Shown piece by piece: positions 1 through 12,154 of a stretch of 64,000 nt of DNA (the stretch's first letter is position 1; each line of letters opens with the position of its first letter). A program made the position numbers and the translations under genes. The DNA comes from Thermodesulfovibrio aggregans. GTDB lineage: Bacteria; Nitrospirota; Thermodesulfovibrionia; Thermodesulfovibrionales; Thermodesulfovibrionaceae. The stretch is taken from NCBI RefSeq assembly GCF_001514535.1, contig NZ_BCNO01000002.1, positions 207,715 through 271,714 on the forward strand, given 5' to 3'. The notes below the pieces were generated by a model that was not told the DNA's origin, did no database searches, and worked only from the letters and a program-made list of their open reading frames with translations.

Positions 1-465
1 AAAGCTGAAGTTTATTTTTCTTGGGGTGCAACAGAAGTTAAACCTCCTTATCTTGCCGATGCAATAGTTGATTTAACTGAAACAGGAACTTCATTAAAAG
101 CAAATAAATTACGCGTTATTGAAACAATTCTTGAGTCAACAACTCGCTTTATTGCCAATAAAAATGCATGGAAAAATGCATGGAAAAAGAGAAAAATGCA
201 GGATATAGCAATGCTTCTTCAAGGAGCTCTGTTAGCTGAAGAAAAAGTTGGACTTAAGATGAATGTGCCAAAAGAATCTCTCAAAAAAGTGCTAAGTCTT
301 CTTAACTCTTTACACTCTCCTACAATATCTCAACTTTATGATGAAAACTGGTATGCAGTAGAAGTTATAATAAATGAAAAGAGAGTTAGAGAACTTTTAC
401 CAAAGCTCAAAGAAGCAGGTGCTTCTGGATTTGTTGAATATCCATTGAATAAAGTAATTCCATAA
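1..465 (+). CDS. hisG: ATP phosphoribosyltransferase, C-terminal part (partial)
   Basis: The 5' end is cut by the window edge; the frame is open from base 1 to a TAA stop. HisG condenses ATP with PRPP in the first step of histidine biosynthesis, in the cytoplasm. The visible 154 residues contain the run [16 protein letters not shown], typical of the end of the catalytic domain. They continue into a C-terminal extension of about 75 residues ([16 protein letters not shown] to the end), which matches the ACT-like histidine-binding domain of the long form, so feedback inhibition by histidine is expected. A 12-base direct duplication near bases 165-190 encodes NAWKNAWK. The next gene starts 13 bases downstream. 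Family assignment is firm. Confidence 0.93.
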   Translation, partial: KAEVYFSWGATEVKPPYLADAIVDLTETGTSLKANKLRVIETILESTTRFIANKNAWKNAWKKRKMQDIAMLLQGALLAEEKVGLKMNVPKESLKKVLSLLNSLHSPTISQLYDENWYAVEVIINEKRVRELLPKLKEAGASGFVEYPLNKVIP

Positions 466-478
466 GGAGGTGTTTTTC

Positions 479-793
479 ATGTATGCTGTTATAGAAACAG
501 GTGGAAAACAGTTTAAGGTTAAAGTGGGAGATGTATTAAAAATTGCAAAGCTTAATGTTGAGCAAGGAAATGAAGTAGTGTTTGACAAAGTGTTACTTTT
601 TCAAGGTAATGAGGGTCTTAAGATAGGTTCACCTTATGTGGAAGGATTAAAGATTAAAGGTGAAGTAGTTGAAACTGGGAAGGATAAAAAGGTACTTGTT
701 TATAGACCACCTTCAAAAAAGGCTATTCATAGACTAAAAGGTCATAGACAGTGGTATACTAAAGTAAAGATAAAAGAAATCATAGGAGGATAA
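479..793 (+). CDS. rplU: 50S ribosomal protein L21
   Basis: A 104-residue protein matching L21, a component of the large ribosomal subunit that contacts 23S rRNA. It begins [14 protein letters not shown] and carries the late basic segment [19 protein letters not shown], both hallmarks of L21. I place the start at the ATG at 479 because AAGGAGG at 464-470 sits 8 bases upstream; an in-frame GTG at 470 lies inside that Shine-Dalgarno sequence and is rejected. It is followed after 1 base by rpmA, the usual pairing, and then by obgE. Length is normal for the family. Confidence 0.97.
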   Translation: MYAVIETGGKQFKVKVGDVLKIAKLNVEQGNEVVFDKVLLFQGNEGLKIGSPYVEGLKIKGEVVETGKDKKVLVYRPPSKKAIHRLKGHRQWYTKVKIKEIIGG

Positions 794-794
794 A

Positions 795-3192
<2,398 letters not shown>

Positions 3193-3195
3193 AAT

Positions 3196-3624
3196 TTATT
3201 TACACTCTCCAACCCACTTTCCAATCATTTTTTGAGTAAACTCTGTTGAAGAGTGTTTTACCTTGGAAAATCCCTCAAAATTGTCTCCTTTATAGGTAAT
3301 TGTTCCTTCATTAATTACTGAACCATCAGGAGTTTTACATTCCATTGTCCAGGAGACAGTATCACCTGTTATGGTATTTCTTATAAATTTACAGTTCTGG
3401 TTAGTCTCATTCTCAGCACTCACAGGAATAACTTTTTCTTTTGTTATACATTGAGTAAAAGTTTGTGGTGGCATTTTAAAAGGCATCTGACCTTTTGCTT
3501 CCATGGTAATAGTTATCTCCCATTTTCCCTCTTTTAAATTCGGTCCTGAAGTTTTAGAGGTATTTGAACTGCATGAAATTAAAAATAAAGAAACCCAAAG
3601 CGCAATTAAACTCTTCTTAAACAT
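3196..3624 (-). CDS. DUF3617-type lipoprotein
   Basis: A 142-residue exported protein with a short basic start, a hydrophobic stretch and a lipobox ending LISC (Cys at about residue 18), so it should be lipidated and held at a membrane on the periplasmic side. The mature part contains LKEGKWEITITMEAKGQMPFKMPP and paired cysteines (QCITKE, NCKF, MECK), the pattern I associate with DUF3617, a family of unknown function with a lipocalin-like beta-sheet. It starts at an ATG preceded by AAAGGAAG. It is read alone, converging with proB. Function unknown. Confidence 0.75.
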   Translation of the reverse strand: MFKKSLIALWVSLFLISCSSNTSKTSGPNLKEGKWEITITMEAKGQMPFKMPPQTFTQCITKEKVIPVSAENETNQNCKFIRNTITGDTVSWTMECKTPDGSVINEGTITYKGDNFEGFSKVKHSSTEFTQKMIGKWVGECK

Positions 3625-3702
3625 TTTTTTGTCTTCCTTTCTTTTATATTTTGCCTTTTTAAAAAAGCATGTATGCAGTATATCAACTTGAATATAAAAT
3701 TA

Positions 3703-4785
3703 TCAATATGGAGATTCAATAATTTTTGAAATCCTTCTCAATGCCGAGATTTTTTCCATTCTTCCAATTTTTGCATATGAAATAGCTTTTTTCATAACCT
3801 CAATAGTTTTGTCATAAATTCTTCTATCAACAGGATAAGGAGTTCTGTCTTTACCACCATGGGCAAAACTAAACTTCGCTGGATCTTTAAAAACAATTGG
3901 AGTTCCATATATAATTTCTGAAGTTAATGCAATTGCTCTCAATGCCTTTGGTCCCAGTCCTTTAATCTCAAGAAGAGATTCAAAATTTTCAGGTTGTTTT
4001 TCATAGGTTTTTAGAAAAATTTTATAGAGATGTTGTGGATTTATATCATTTAGGGTTATTAAATGTCTTTTTGGCAGTTTTAGTTCACTTATTTTTTGTA
4101 TTTCTTTTATTATTTTTTCAGGTTTTTCCTTTGAGACAATTACCGAAGCTCTTCTTAAATCTGAAGATTCTTTTGCTGTAAAATTCAAAGTTTCAGTTTT
4201 TACATCACAGCATACTGCCTCGTGAGGTTCTTCTACAAAACTTTTTAGTGTAAAACTAAGCCAGTGATATCTTCTTGCAATTGAAAGACTTTCATTCATT
4301 CCTTGCTGAATAACACACCAATGTCCATCAGAAGTAAAAAATATTGTATGATGATAAAGATTAAAACCGTCCTGAACTGCCACATTATCAACTTTTGCGG
4401 TAAGTCTACTTGCATAGACAAGTGGTTCTGAATCAAATCCTCCACTTTCAGCATAATTGATTATCTCCTGCGGAGTTTGTATAGCTCTTTGTGCCTTACC
4501 TCCTGCAATAAATAATCCGAACTCATTTTCCATTCCCTTTAAGGCCTCTTTTAGAGCTCCTGTAACAGTTGTAGTAACTCCACTGCTATGCCAATCAAAA
4601 CCGAGCACACAGCCAAGAGATTGGAACCAGTAAGGATCAGAAAGCCTTCTTAAAAACTCTTCTCTTCCAAACTCTATTATCATTAGCTCGATTATTGCTC
4701 TTGATAGAGCAACCATTCTCTTAAATAACCAATAGGGAGCTCTTCCACTATGAAGAGGTAGATTTGCAATCCCGGTTTTGTTCAT
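3703..4785 (-). CDS. DUF763 family protein
   Basis: A 360-residue cytoplasmic protein beginning NKTGIANLPLHSGRAPYWLF, which I recognise as DUF763, a family common in archaea and patchy in thermophilic bacteria and of unknown biochemical role. A helix-hairpin-helix-like segment near the C-terminus (LLEIKGLGPKALRAIALTSEIIYG) suggests nucleic-acid contact; this is inference. HGGKDRTPYPVDRRIYD is a strongly conserved-looking tail motif. The ATG has no convincing Shine-Dalgarno, but TATAAT (minus strand, 4797-4792) ends 6 bases upstream, so the mRNA may be leaderless. It is divergent from the YeiH-type gene and shares its dyad region. Confidence 0.8.
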   Translation of the reverse strand: MNKTGIANLPLHSGRAPYWLFKRMVALSRAIIELMIIEFGREEFLRRLSDPYWFQSLGCVLGFDWHSSGVTTTVTGALKEALKGMENEFGLFIAGGKAQRAIQTPQEIINYAESGGFDSEPLVYASRLTAKVDNVAVQDGFNLYHHTIFFTSDGHWCVIQQGMNESLSIARRYHWLSFTLKSFVEEPHEAVCCDVKTETLNFTAKESSDLRRASVIVSKEKPEKIIKEIQKISELKLPKRHLITLNDINPQHLYKIFLKTYEKQPENFESLLEIKGLGPKALRAIALTSEIIYGTPIVFKDPAKFSFAHGGKDRTPYPVDRRIYDKTIEVMKKAISYAKIGRMEKISALRRISKIIESPY

Positions 4786-4797
4786 AAACCTATTATA
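4785..4797 (-). promoter_or_regulatory. Putative -10 element placing transcription start at the DUF763 ATG
   Basis: A perfect TATAAT on the minus strand (4797 to 4792) ends 6 bases before the ATG. Initiation about 7 bases downstream of a -10 box would fall on or next to the start codon, so no untranslated leader remains. No strong -35 box is seen at the expected distance. A GTTAC dyad is centred about 52 bases upstream and may be involved. Confidence 0.45.
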
Positions 4798-4829
4798 AAT
4801 TAAAACTCAATTTTTTTCTCTACAAATTA

Positions 4830-4878
4830 GTTACCATAAAGTAACAAAAATTATACTAAAATGTTACCAAAAGGTAAC
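4830..4878. promoter_or_regulatory. Twin GTTAC-N6-GTAAC dyads, likely activator sites
   Basis: Two inverted repeats share one architecture: GTTAC-N6-GTAAC at 4830-4845 and GTTACC-N4-GGTAAC at 4863-4878. Their centres are 33 bp apart, about three helical turns. They lie roughly 75 and 108 bp upstream of the start predicted for the sigma-54 promoter at 4920-4935, the position typical of enhancer-binding-protein sites. They also lie upstream of the divergent DUF763 gene. The cognate protein is not known; an NtrC-type activator is the natural guess. Confidence 0.65.
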
Positions 4879-4919
4879 AATATTTTAAAAAAACTTCAGA
4901 TTTTTCTTGTTTTTTTATT

Positions 4920-4935
4920 TGGCACGCATATTGCA
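4920..4935 (+). promoter_or_regulatory. Sigma-54 (RpoN) promoter
   Basis: TGGCAC-N5-TTGCA matches the sigma-54 -24/-12 consensus at every core position, including the invariant GG and GC at the correct spacing. The predicted start is near 4946, giving an untranslated leader of nearly 80 bases before the transporter gene. RpoN itself is encoded at 14649-16082. Activation by an AAA+ enhancer-binding protein at the upstream dyads is expected for this promoter class. Confidence 0.85.
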
Positions 4936-4960
4936 ATTTAATTAGTAAATCCTTTCAAAA

Positions 4961-4970
4961 AAGGAGGTGA
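4961..4970 (+). promoter_or_regulatory. Orphan perfect Shine-Dalgarno in the transporter leader
   Basis: AAGGAGGTGA is complementary to the 16S rRNA 3' end over its whole length, yet no ATG, GTG or TTG follows at normal spacing. At spacing 7 there is an ATA at 4975 and then ATT, which open a 24-codon frame running past the real start codon at 5024. A second Shine-Dalgarno (AAAGGAGG, 5010-5017) serves the transporter gene. The orphan could be a ribosome standby site, an mRNA-stabilising site or a leader frame with a non-standard start. Confidence 0.5.
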
Positions 4971-5023
4971 TAAAATAATTTCTTCTATTAACTCTAAAAA
5001 ATTTCAAGAAAGGAGGTTGAAGT

Positions 5024-6766
5024 ATGGTAGAACAAAAAAAGGGTGTTAGTGAGGACTGGCTGGCGTTCTGGCTGGCAATTGTTATCTTCTTAATTTCACT
5101 ACTTGCTTACACAGGTACGGACCCGCTTGGCTGGGTTGTCTCAACAAAGGAATGGACAGATTCAAGCAAAGCAATAGCGCCAACAGGAAAGATGTATCAA
5201 TCTGTTAAAGGTGAGATTACAAAGATTGATGGAAACAAGCTCACTATCAAGAAAGCCGATGGCAAAGAGGAAACTGTAACTGTATCTGATCCAACGAAAT
5301 ATAAAGTTGGTGATACTTACGAAAAGAAAGGTCTTTCAGGTTTTACTTCACTGGTGCTTACCTATATCTTTATGGCTGTTGTATTCTCAATAGGTGCAGC
5401 ACTCATGCGGGCAAACGTAGTCAAATTTAACATAGGATTCTTCTTCATCTTCTGGTTAAGTTATCTCTGCTGGTTTATTGGTCACTATGCCTACTTTGCT
5501 GCAACAGATCCCAAAAAATTCAATATTCCATGGTCATTGAAACTCACAGGTGAAGGTGGTTTTATTTTTGCCCTATTACTTGGCTTGATAGTTGGTAACT
5601 TCTTCAGAGGGTTCGCAAAATTTATAGGTGAGGCATTAAAACCTGAGTTTTATATTAAAACAGCCATTGGTTTGATGGGTGCATTACTTGGTCTGAAATC
5701 AGCTCAAGCGTTTGGACTTGCTTCAGCAGTTCTTTTCAGAGGACTCTGCGCTATAATTGAAGCATATCTTATTTACTGGGCACTTGTTTACTTTATCGCA
5801 AGAAAGTGGTTTAAATTCAGCAAAGAATGGGCAGCTCCTCTGGCATCTGGAATCTCCATATGCGGTGTTTCTGCTGCCATTGCAACTGGTGGAGCAATAA
5901 AGGCAAGACCTGTTGTCCCAATAATGGTTAGCTCCCTTGTAGTTATATTTGCTGTTGTTGAGCTGATTATTCTTCCATTCTTTGCTCAAGCTTTCCTGTG
6001 GAAAGAGCCAATGGTTGCTGGTGCATGGATGGGTTTGGCAGTTAAAACAGACGGTGCAGCCTTTGCATCCGGTGCAGTTGTTGATGCACTTATAAGAGCT
6101 AAGGCTGAAACTGCTGCTGGTATTAAGTATGAACCCGGATGGATGCTAATGGCAGCATCTACAACAAAGCTATTTATTGACATATTCATCAGTATCTGGG
6201 CATTCATTCTTGCCTATATCTGGTGTGCAAAGATTGAATGTAAACCTGGTGAAAGAGTTTCAGCTGTAGAGATATGGAGAAGATTTCCAAAGTTCGTAAT
6301 GGCATATGCTATTACATTCATAGTAATTCTTCTTATTTCTGCTCCACATGCTCCTAAAATTGAGCCCGTAGATGCACAAATTAAGAAGATTAATAAGGAA
6401 ATAACATCAATCGAAAAACAGCTTGCAACAGTTACAGATGAAACTCAGAAAACTCAGCTTGTAGCAAAGATTGATGAGAAAAAGAAACAGATCAAAGACC
6501 TTGAGGCAAGCATAAAAGATTCAAAGAAAATAATATCTCAGACAAGCACTGCTACAGCTGGAACAAATGCTTTAAGAGTGCTATTCTTCTTAATCACATT
6601 CTTTACGATCGGAGTAATGTCTGATTTCAGAAAGCTCTGGGAAGAGGGAATTGGAAGACTTGCTGTGGTTTATCTCATCTGTCTATTTGGATTCATTCTC
6701 TGGATCGGATTGTTAATATCCTATATATTCTTCCACGGAGTAAAACCTCCGGTAATAACTGGTTAA
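5024..6766 (+). CDS. YeiH/UPF0324-type membrane transporter with two insertions
   Basis: A 580-residue polytopic membrane protein. The segment around residues 276-345 (GISICGVSAAIATGGAI, then GAWMGLAVKTDGAAFASGAVV) matches the YeiH family, annotated as putative sulfate exporters; no substrate is proven for the family. Typical members have about 330-350 residues. The excess lies in two places: residues about 50-100 form a beta-rich soluble insert (VKGEITKIDGNKLTIKKADGK) after the first membrane helix, and about 445-505 form a Lys/Glu-rich coiled coil between later helices. The start ATG has a strong AGGAGG. It is under the sigma-54 promoter and is followed by a 56-residue membrane protein. Substrate unknown; sulfite, sulfate or another oxyanion is a guess. 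Confidence 0.75.
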   Translation: MVEQKKGVSEDWLAFWLAIVIFLISLLAYTGTDPLGWVVSTKEWTDSSKAIAPTGKMYQSVKGEITKIDGNKLTIKKADGKEETVTVSDPTKYKVGDTYEKKGLSGFTSLVLTYIFMAVVFSIGAALMRANVVKFNIGFFFIFWLSYLCWFIGHYAYFAATDPKKFNIPWSLKLTGEGGFIFALLLGLIVGNFFRGFAKFIGEALKPEFYIKTAIGLMGALLGLKSAQAFGLASAVLFRGLCAIIEAYLIYWALVYFIARKWFKFSKEWAAPLASGISICGVSAAIATGGAIKARPVVPIMVSSLVVIFAVVELIILPFFAQAFLWKEPMVAGAWMGLAVKTDGAAFASGAVVDALIRAKAETAAGIKYEPGWMLMAASTTKLFIDIFISIWAFILAYIWCAKIECKPGERVSAVEIWRRFPKFVMAYAITFIVILLISAPHAPKIEPVDAQIKKINKEITSIEKQLATVTDETQKTQLVAKIDEKKKQIKDLEASIKDSKKIISQTSTATAGTNALRVLFFLITFFTIGVMSDFRKLWEEGIGRLAVVYLICLFGFILWIGLLISYIFFHGVKPPVITG

Positions 6767-6779
6767 GGGAGGTGTTAAA

Positions 6780-6950
6780 ATGGCAGAAGAGCCAAAACTT
6801 ACTGAAGAGCTTAAAAAAATGGAAGCTGAATATGAACCTTTACTTCCTATTGAAAAAAAGCTCATTGTATGGAGCATAGGGCTTGGTATAGCTTTACTGT
6901 TCATTCTCGTTTGGGTCAGCTATACTTTCTTCCCGGCATCTCACGGATAA
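6780..6950 (+). CDS. 56-residue single-helix membrane protein
   Basis: A short open frame with AAGGGAGG correctly spaced before its ATG, 13 bases after the transporter stop. The charged N-terminal half (AEEPKLTEELKKMEAEYEPLLPIEKK) is followed by one membrane helix (LIVWSIGLGIALLFILVWVSY) and a short tail FFPASHG. By the positive-inside rule the charged part should be cytoplasmic. It precedes an intrinsic terminator, so it closes the operon. It probably is a small partner or stabiliser of the YeiH-type transporter; I do not recognise a named family. Confidence 0.8.
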   Translation: MAEEPKLTEELKKMEAEYEPLLPIEKKLIVWSIGLGIALLFILVWVSYTFFPASHG

Positions 6951-6958
6951 ACAATAAT

Positions 6959-6984
6959 AGCGGGAGGGTTTCCTCCCGCTTCTA
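6959..6984 (+). terminator. Intrinsic terminator of the transporter operon
   Basis: AGCGGGAGG at 6959-6967 pairs with CCTCCCGCT at 6972-6980 (9 bp, 4-base loop), followed by TTCT and further T-rich sequence. It begins 8 bases after the small-gene stop codon. Confidence 0.85.
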
Positions 6985-7234
6985 AATACTTTCTCTTAAA
7001 GCCTCAAAGTGTTAATGAGATTATAAAAATTATCTTATCGTATTTTTATACACTATTATTTGTAAATGTTAATCGTTTGATTTTATGTAAAAATCTATTT
7101 TTTTCTCAATCATTATAAAAATTAAGCAATATCATCTCTTTTTATCAAAAAAATTGGAAATTTTTAAATAGAATTCCACTCCACAAATTAATAATTAGGA
7201 ACAGTTAAAACGTAAATTTTGAAAATTTTATAAA
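6985..7234. other. AT-rich spacer without a recognisable gene
   Basis: About 250 bases between two convergent transcription units, flanked by their terminators. The sequence is strongly AT-rich with many short T and A runs. I see no open frame with a ribosome-binding site, no tRNA-like fold and no repeat. Confidence 0.6.
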
Positions 7235-7273
7235 TTTAGGTAAAAGGGATTGAGAAAATCCCTTTTACCTAAA
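7235..7273 (-). terminator. Terminator of the ATP synthase operon
   Basis: A perfect 16-bp inverted repeat (7235-7250 against 7258-7273, core AGGTAAAAGGGAT) with a 7-base loop, immediately beyond the atpC stop codon. On the minus strand the stem is followed by the AT-rich run AAATTTATAAAATTTTC. It should end atp transcription and may also stop transcription coming from the left. Confidence 0.8.
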
Positions 7274-7277
7274 GATT

Positions 7278-7700
7278 TTATCTTGGTATGAGTTTTGTGG
7301 CGAGCTGAATTCTTATAGTTGCTCTCTCAAGAGCTGCTTGAGCTCTTGCCAGATCAATGTCTGTTTCACCAGCCTGAGCTCTGCGAATTCTCTCCTCAGC
7401 ACGAGCCATAGCTGCTTTTGCTCTTTCTACATCAATCTCTTCAATTCTTTCGGCACTTCCAACCAGTACAAGAACCCTATCATTGAGAACTTCACAGTAT
7501 CCCTTGTTCACAAAGAGATAATGCATCTGTCCATCTTTTTTGTATGAGAGAGAACCAATTCTTATTGCTGTCATAAACGCACAATGTCCTGGAAATACTC
7601 CAAAATCTCCTTCTGCACCGGTTGTGTAGACCTCATCAACTTCTTCGTTTATTACTTCCCCATAGGGAGTTATAACTTCTAACTTCAGCTTATCTGCCAT
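7278..7700 (-). CDS. atpC: ATP synthase F1 subunit epsilon
   Basis: A 140-residue protein with the epsilon beta-sandwich (KLEVITPYGEVINEEVDEVYTTGAEGDFGVFPGHCAF) over residues 5-85 and an Ala/Arg-rich C-terminal helical hairpin (ERAKAAMARAEERIRRAQAGE). It joins gamma in the central stalk, and its C-terminal helices can inhibit ATP hydrolysis. The intact helical domain suggests that such inhibition is possible here. It is the last gene of the operon, with a 16-bp terminator just downstream. Confidence 0.96.
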   Translation of the reverse strand: MADKLKLEVITPYGEVINEEVDEVYTTGAEGDFGVFPGHCAFMTAIRIGSLSYKKDGQMHYLFVNKGYCEVLNDRVLVLVGSAERIEEIDVERAKAAMARAEERIRRAQAGETDIDLARAQAALERATIRIQLATKLIPR

Positions 7701-7718
7701 CCTTCACTCCTCTTTATT

Positions 7719-9167
<1,449 letters not shown>

Positions 9168-9175
9168 TTAAAATT

Positions 9176-10063
9176 TTATCCTTCACTTTGTTTTAAAGCT
9201 TCAACGCCACCAACAATATCCATAAGTTCTTTTGTGATTGATGCTTGTCTTACCTTGTTTGCTATGAGAGTAGTTTTCTTGATGAGTTCATCACAGTTCT
9301 TTGTTGCATTATCCATAGCTGTCATTCTTGCTGCTTCCTCAGCTGCCTGAGATTCTAATAGAGCTCTATAAATCTGAATTTCTATGTAAATAGGAAGAAG
9401 CATGGCAAACAACTCAGGAGCTCTTGGCTCATAGGTAAATGGGATAAATGTTGGCTGTTCTGAAGATTCAGATGATATTCTACCGATTGGTAGAATTCTA
9501 TTAATCACAACTCGTTGAGATATCACTGATTTAAACTCATTATATATAACTAAAACTTCATCAACCGCTTCGCTAACATAGGAGTTAATCAGCTCCTGAG
9601 CAATCATTTGAGCATGAGTGTACTGAAGTTTTCCAGAGATACCTGTCCACACATTTTTAACTGGAATATCTCTACGTTTAAAGTAGTCTCTTGCTTTTCT
9701 GCCAACTACTGATATTGAAACATTTAATCCTTCTTTTTTTATCCTGTCTATCTCTTTTGCAGCAACCCTTAAAATATTTGTATTAAAAGCTCCACAAAGT
9801 CCTTTATCAGAAGTAATAACCAGCACTTCTACTGTTTTTATTGGTCTTCTTATGAGTAATGGAGGAAGATCACCTCTTGTTTCAACTGCACCAGCCAAAT
9901 CTGCCAGAACCTGTTGCATTTTTGAAGCATAGGGTCTGTATCTGAGCATACTATCCTGAACTTTGCGGAGTTTGGCTGCTGCCACCATCTTCATGGCAGA
10001 GGTAATCTTTTTTGTTCCTTGTATTGCTTTTATTTTTTTCCTAATATCCCTTAGTGATGGCAT
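9176..10063 (-). CDS. atpG: ATP synthase F1 subunit gamma
   Basis: A 295-residue central-stalk subunit. The N-terminus MPSLRDIRKKIKAIQGTKKITSAMKMVAAAKLR is the conserved gamma helix that turns inside the alpha-beta hexamer, and the C-terminal helix contains ARMTAMDNATKNCDELI. The middle Rossmann-like part has VLVITSDKGLCGAFNTN. Length and ends are normal. It lies between alpha and beta, as in most atp operons. Confidence 0.97.
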   Translation of the reverse strand: MPSLRDIRKKIKAIQGTKKITSAMKMVAAAKLRKVQDSMLRYRPYASKMQQVLADLAGAVETRGDLPPLLIRRPIKTVEVLVITSDKGLCGAFNTNILRVAAKEIDRIKKEGLNVSISVVGRKARDYFKRRDIPVKNVWTGISGKLQYTHAQMIAQELINSYVSEAVDEVLVIYNEFKSVISQRVVINRILPIGRISSESSEQPTFIPFTYEPRAPELFAMLLPIYIEIQIYRALLESQAAEEAARMTAMDNATKNCDELIKKTTLIANKVRQASITKELMDIVGGVEALKQSEG

Positions 10064-10093
10064 TTACCTGCTCCTACCGTTAGTTTTTACTCA

Positions 10094-11602
10094 TTAAGGC
10101 TGAAAAGTCTTTTTAAATTCTAAAATCGCATCTGTAATCTTCTGTTTCAATGTATCATCAAGCTCTTTCTTTTCTCTAATTTCTTTTCTCAGATCTTCTT
10201 TCTGACTTCTGATAAAGCTTAAAAAGCCCTGCTCAAAAGCTTTAATAGCAGAAACAGGTAAATCATCAAGATGGCCCTGAGTTCCAGCAAATATAAGCAT
10301 TATCTGATCTTCAACAGGCATTGGAACATACTGATCCTGCTTCAGTAGCTCAACCATTCTCTGACCTCTTTCCAGTAATGCTCTTGTTGCCTTATCAAGA
10401 TCTGAAGCAAACTGAGCAAATGCTGCAAGCTCTCTGTACTGAGCAAGGTCAAGTCTTAACATACCTGCAACCTGTTTCATTGCCTTGATCTGAGCTGCAC
10501 CACCGACACGGCTAACTGATAGACCAACGTTAATAGCAGGACGCACACCTGCATAGAAAAGCTCTGGTTCAAGATATATCTGACCATCTGTAATGGAAAT
10601 AACGTTTGTTGGAATATATCCTGAAACGTCACCTGCCTGTGTTTCAATAACAGGAAGCGCTGTAAGTGAACCTCCACCTTCTGCATCTGAAAGTTTAGCT
10701 GCTCTCTCAAGAAGTCTTGAATGGAGATAAAATACGTCACCTGGATAAGCCTCTCTTCCAGGTGGTCTTCTGAGAATCAATGAAATCTGTCTGTATGCAT
10801 ATGCCTGTTTTGTAAGGTCATCATAACATACAAGTGCATGCATTCCTTTATCTCTAAAGTATTCACCCATTGCACATCCAACATATGGAGCTATGTACTG
10901 CATAGCAGCAGGTTCTGAAGCAGTAGCCGCAACAACAATTGTGTGCTCCATCGCACCGTATTTTTTCAAGGTTTCAACAACCTGAACAACGCTTTGACGT
11001 CTCTGTCCACATGCTACATATATACATATACAATTTTGTCCCTTTTGATTAATTATTGTATCAAGCAATATTGCTGTTTTACCTGTCTGACGGTCACCAA
11101 TAACAAGCTCTCTCTGTCCTCTTCCAATTGGAATCATTGCATCTATTGCTTTAATACCTGTCTGAAGAGGTTCCTTAACAGGTTGTCTTTTAATAATTCC
11201 AGGGGCTATGACATCAACTTTTCTAAAGTTTTTTGCATTAATTGGCCCTTTACCATCAATTGGCATTCCAACTGCATTAACAACTCTTCCAATTAGCTCT
11301 TCTCCAACTGGAGTTTCCATAACTCTTCCGGTTCTCTTAACAATGTCACCTTCTTTTATTAGCCTGTCATCGCCAAACAGAATTGCACCTACGTTGTCCT
11401 CTTCAAGATTGAGAGCCATTCCAACAACACCATTTGGAAACTCGAGCATCTCAGCAGCCATGCAGTTGTCCAATCCATAAATTCTTGCAACACCGTCACC
11501 AACATAAGTAACAATTCCAACTTCACTTACATCAGCTTTCTTCTCAAAGTCAGAAATCTGCTTTTTAAGGTACTCGCTAATTTCTTCCATCTTAAGTTCC
11601 AT
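10094..11602 (-). CDS. atpA: ATP synthase F1 subunit alpha
   Basis: The 502-residue non-catalytic nucleotide-binding subunit. The P-loop is GDRQTGKTA, and the alpha-specific run [30 protein letters not shown] is present, as is [15 protein letters not shown] second Met four residues in is possible, but the first ATG has AAAGGGGTG at good spacing. It forms the hexamer with beta and binds delta at its N-terminus. The gap to atpH is 6 bases. Confidence 0.98.
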   Translation of the reverse strand: MELKMEEISEYLKKQISDFEKKADVSEVGIVTYVGDGVARIYGLDNCMAAEMLEFPNGVVGMALNLEEDNVGAILFGDDRLIKEGDIVKRTGRVMETPVGEELIGRVVNAVGMPIDGKGPINAKNFRKVDVIAPGIIKRQPVKEPLQTGIKAIDAMIPIGRGQRELVIGDRQTGKTAILLDTIINQKGQNCICIYVACGQRRQSVVQVVETLKKYGAMEHTIVVAATASEPAAMQYIAPYVGCAMGEYFRDKGMHALVCYDDLTKQAYAYRQISLILRRPPGREAYPGDVFYLHSRLLERAAKLSDAEGGGSLTALPVIETQAGDVSGYIPTNVISITDGQIYLEPELFYAGVRPAINVGLSVSRVGGAAQIKAMKQVAGMLRLDLAQYRELAAFAQFASDLDKATRALLERGQRMVELLKQDQYVPMPVEDQIMLIFAGTQGHLDDLPVSAIKAFEQGFLSFIRSQKEDLRKEIREKKELDDTLKQKITDAILEFKKTFQP

Positions 11603-11608
11603 AGTTTT

Positions 11609-12154
11609 TCACCCCTTTATAAGCTTATCTCTTAAAAGACCTAACTGGCCTTTTATGCTCAAATCATACATTGTGCTACCTATCTTAACACTAATTCCAC
11701 CTATTAAAGAAGGATCAACCTCATACTGCAATTCAACATCTTTTCCAGTGATTGACTTTAAAACCTCAACGATCTTTTCTTTAATACTGTCAGGAAGTTC
11801 TACTGCAGATGTTACAACTCCTTTAACCTTTTTCTTTGCTTCTAAATAAAGTAAATTAATGTACCTGACAATTTCTCCTAATCCTACAAGAACTCCTTCA
11901 AAGCTGAGGAAGGTAAGAAACTTTTTCGCTTCTTCTGGCAGTGAGAGCTTTTCACAGAGATAGCTAATTACTCCTGCTCTTTCCTCATCACTAAAAGAAG
12001 GAGAAGTAAGCATGTTTCTAAACTGCTTTTCTTTCTGCATAACCGTTGCCATTGTTTCTAATTTGGCTACAATTTCTGGAACCTGGTCAAGACTTACCAG
12101 GCTTAAAAATTGTTTTGCATATTTTTTTGCTTTAGCTCCTCTTACCTTTCTCAA
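11609..12154 (-). CDS. atpH: ATP synthase F1 subunit delta
   Basis: A 181-residue peripheral-stalk subunit. The helical N-terminal domain ([30 protein letters not shown]) and the C-terminal signature [33 protein letters not shown] are diagnostic. The start is a TTG whose bases overlap the atpF stop codon (TTGA), preceded by GGGGCGG; no better start exists nearby. It links the b/b' stalk to the top of F1. Confidence 0.93.
   Translation of the reverse strand: MRKVRGAKAKKYAKQFLSLVSLDQVPEIVAKLETMATVMQKEKQFRNMLTSPSFSDEERAGVISYLCEKLSLPEEAKKFLTFLSFEGVLVGLGEIVRYINLLYLEAKKKVKGVVTSAVELPDSIKEKIVEVLKSITGKDVELQYEVDPSLIGGISVKIGSTMYDLSIKGQLGLLRDKLIKG

Noticed and set aside
6951..7277. Small RNA or short gene between the transporter and atp operons
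   Set aside because: Apart from the two terminators there is only AT-rich sequence with no promoter, fold or coding signal that I can support.
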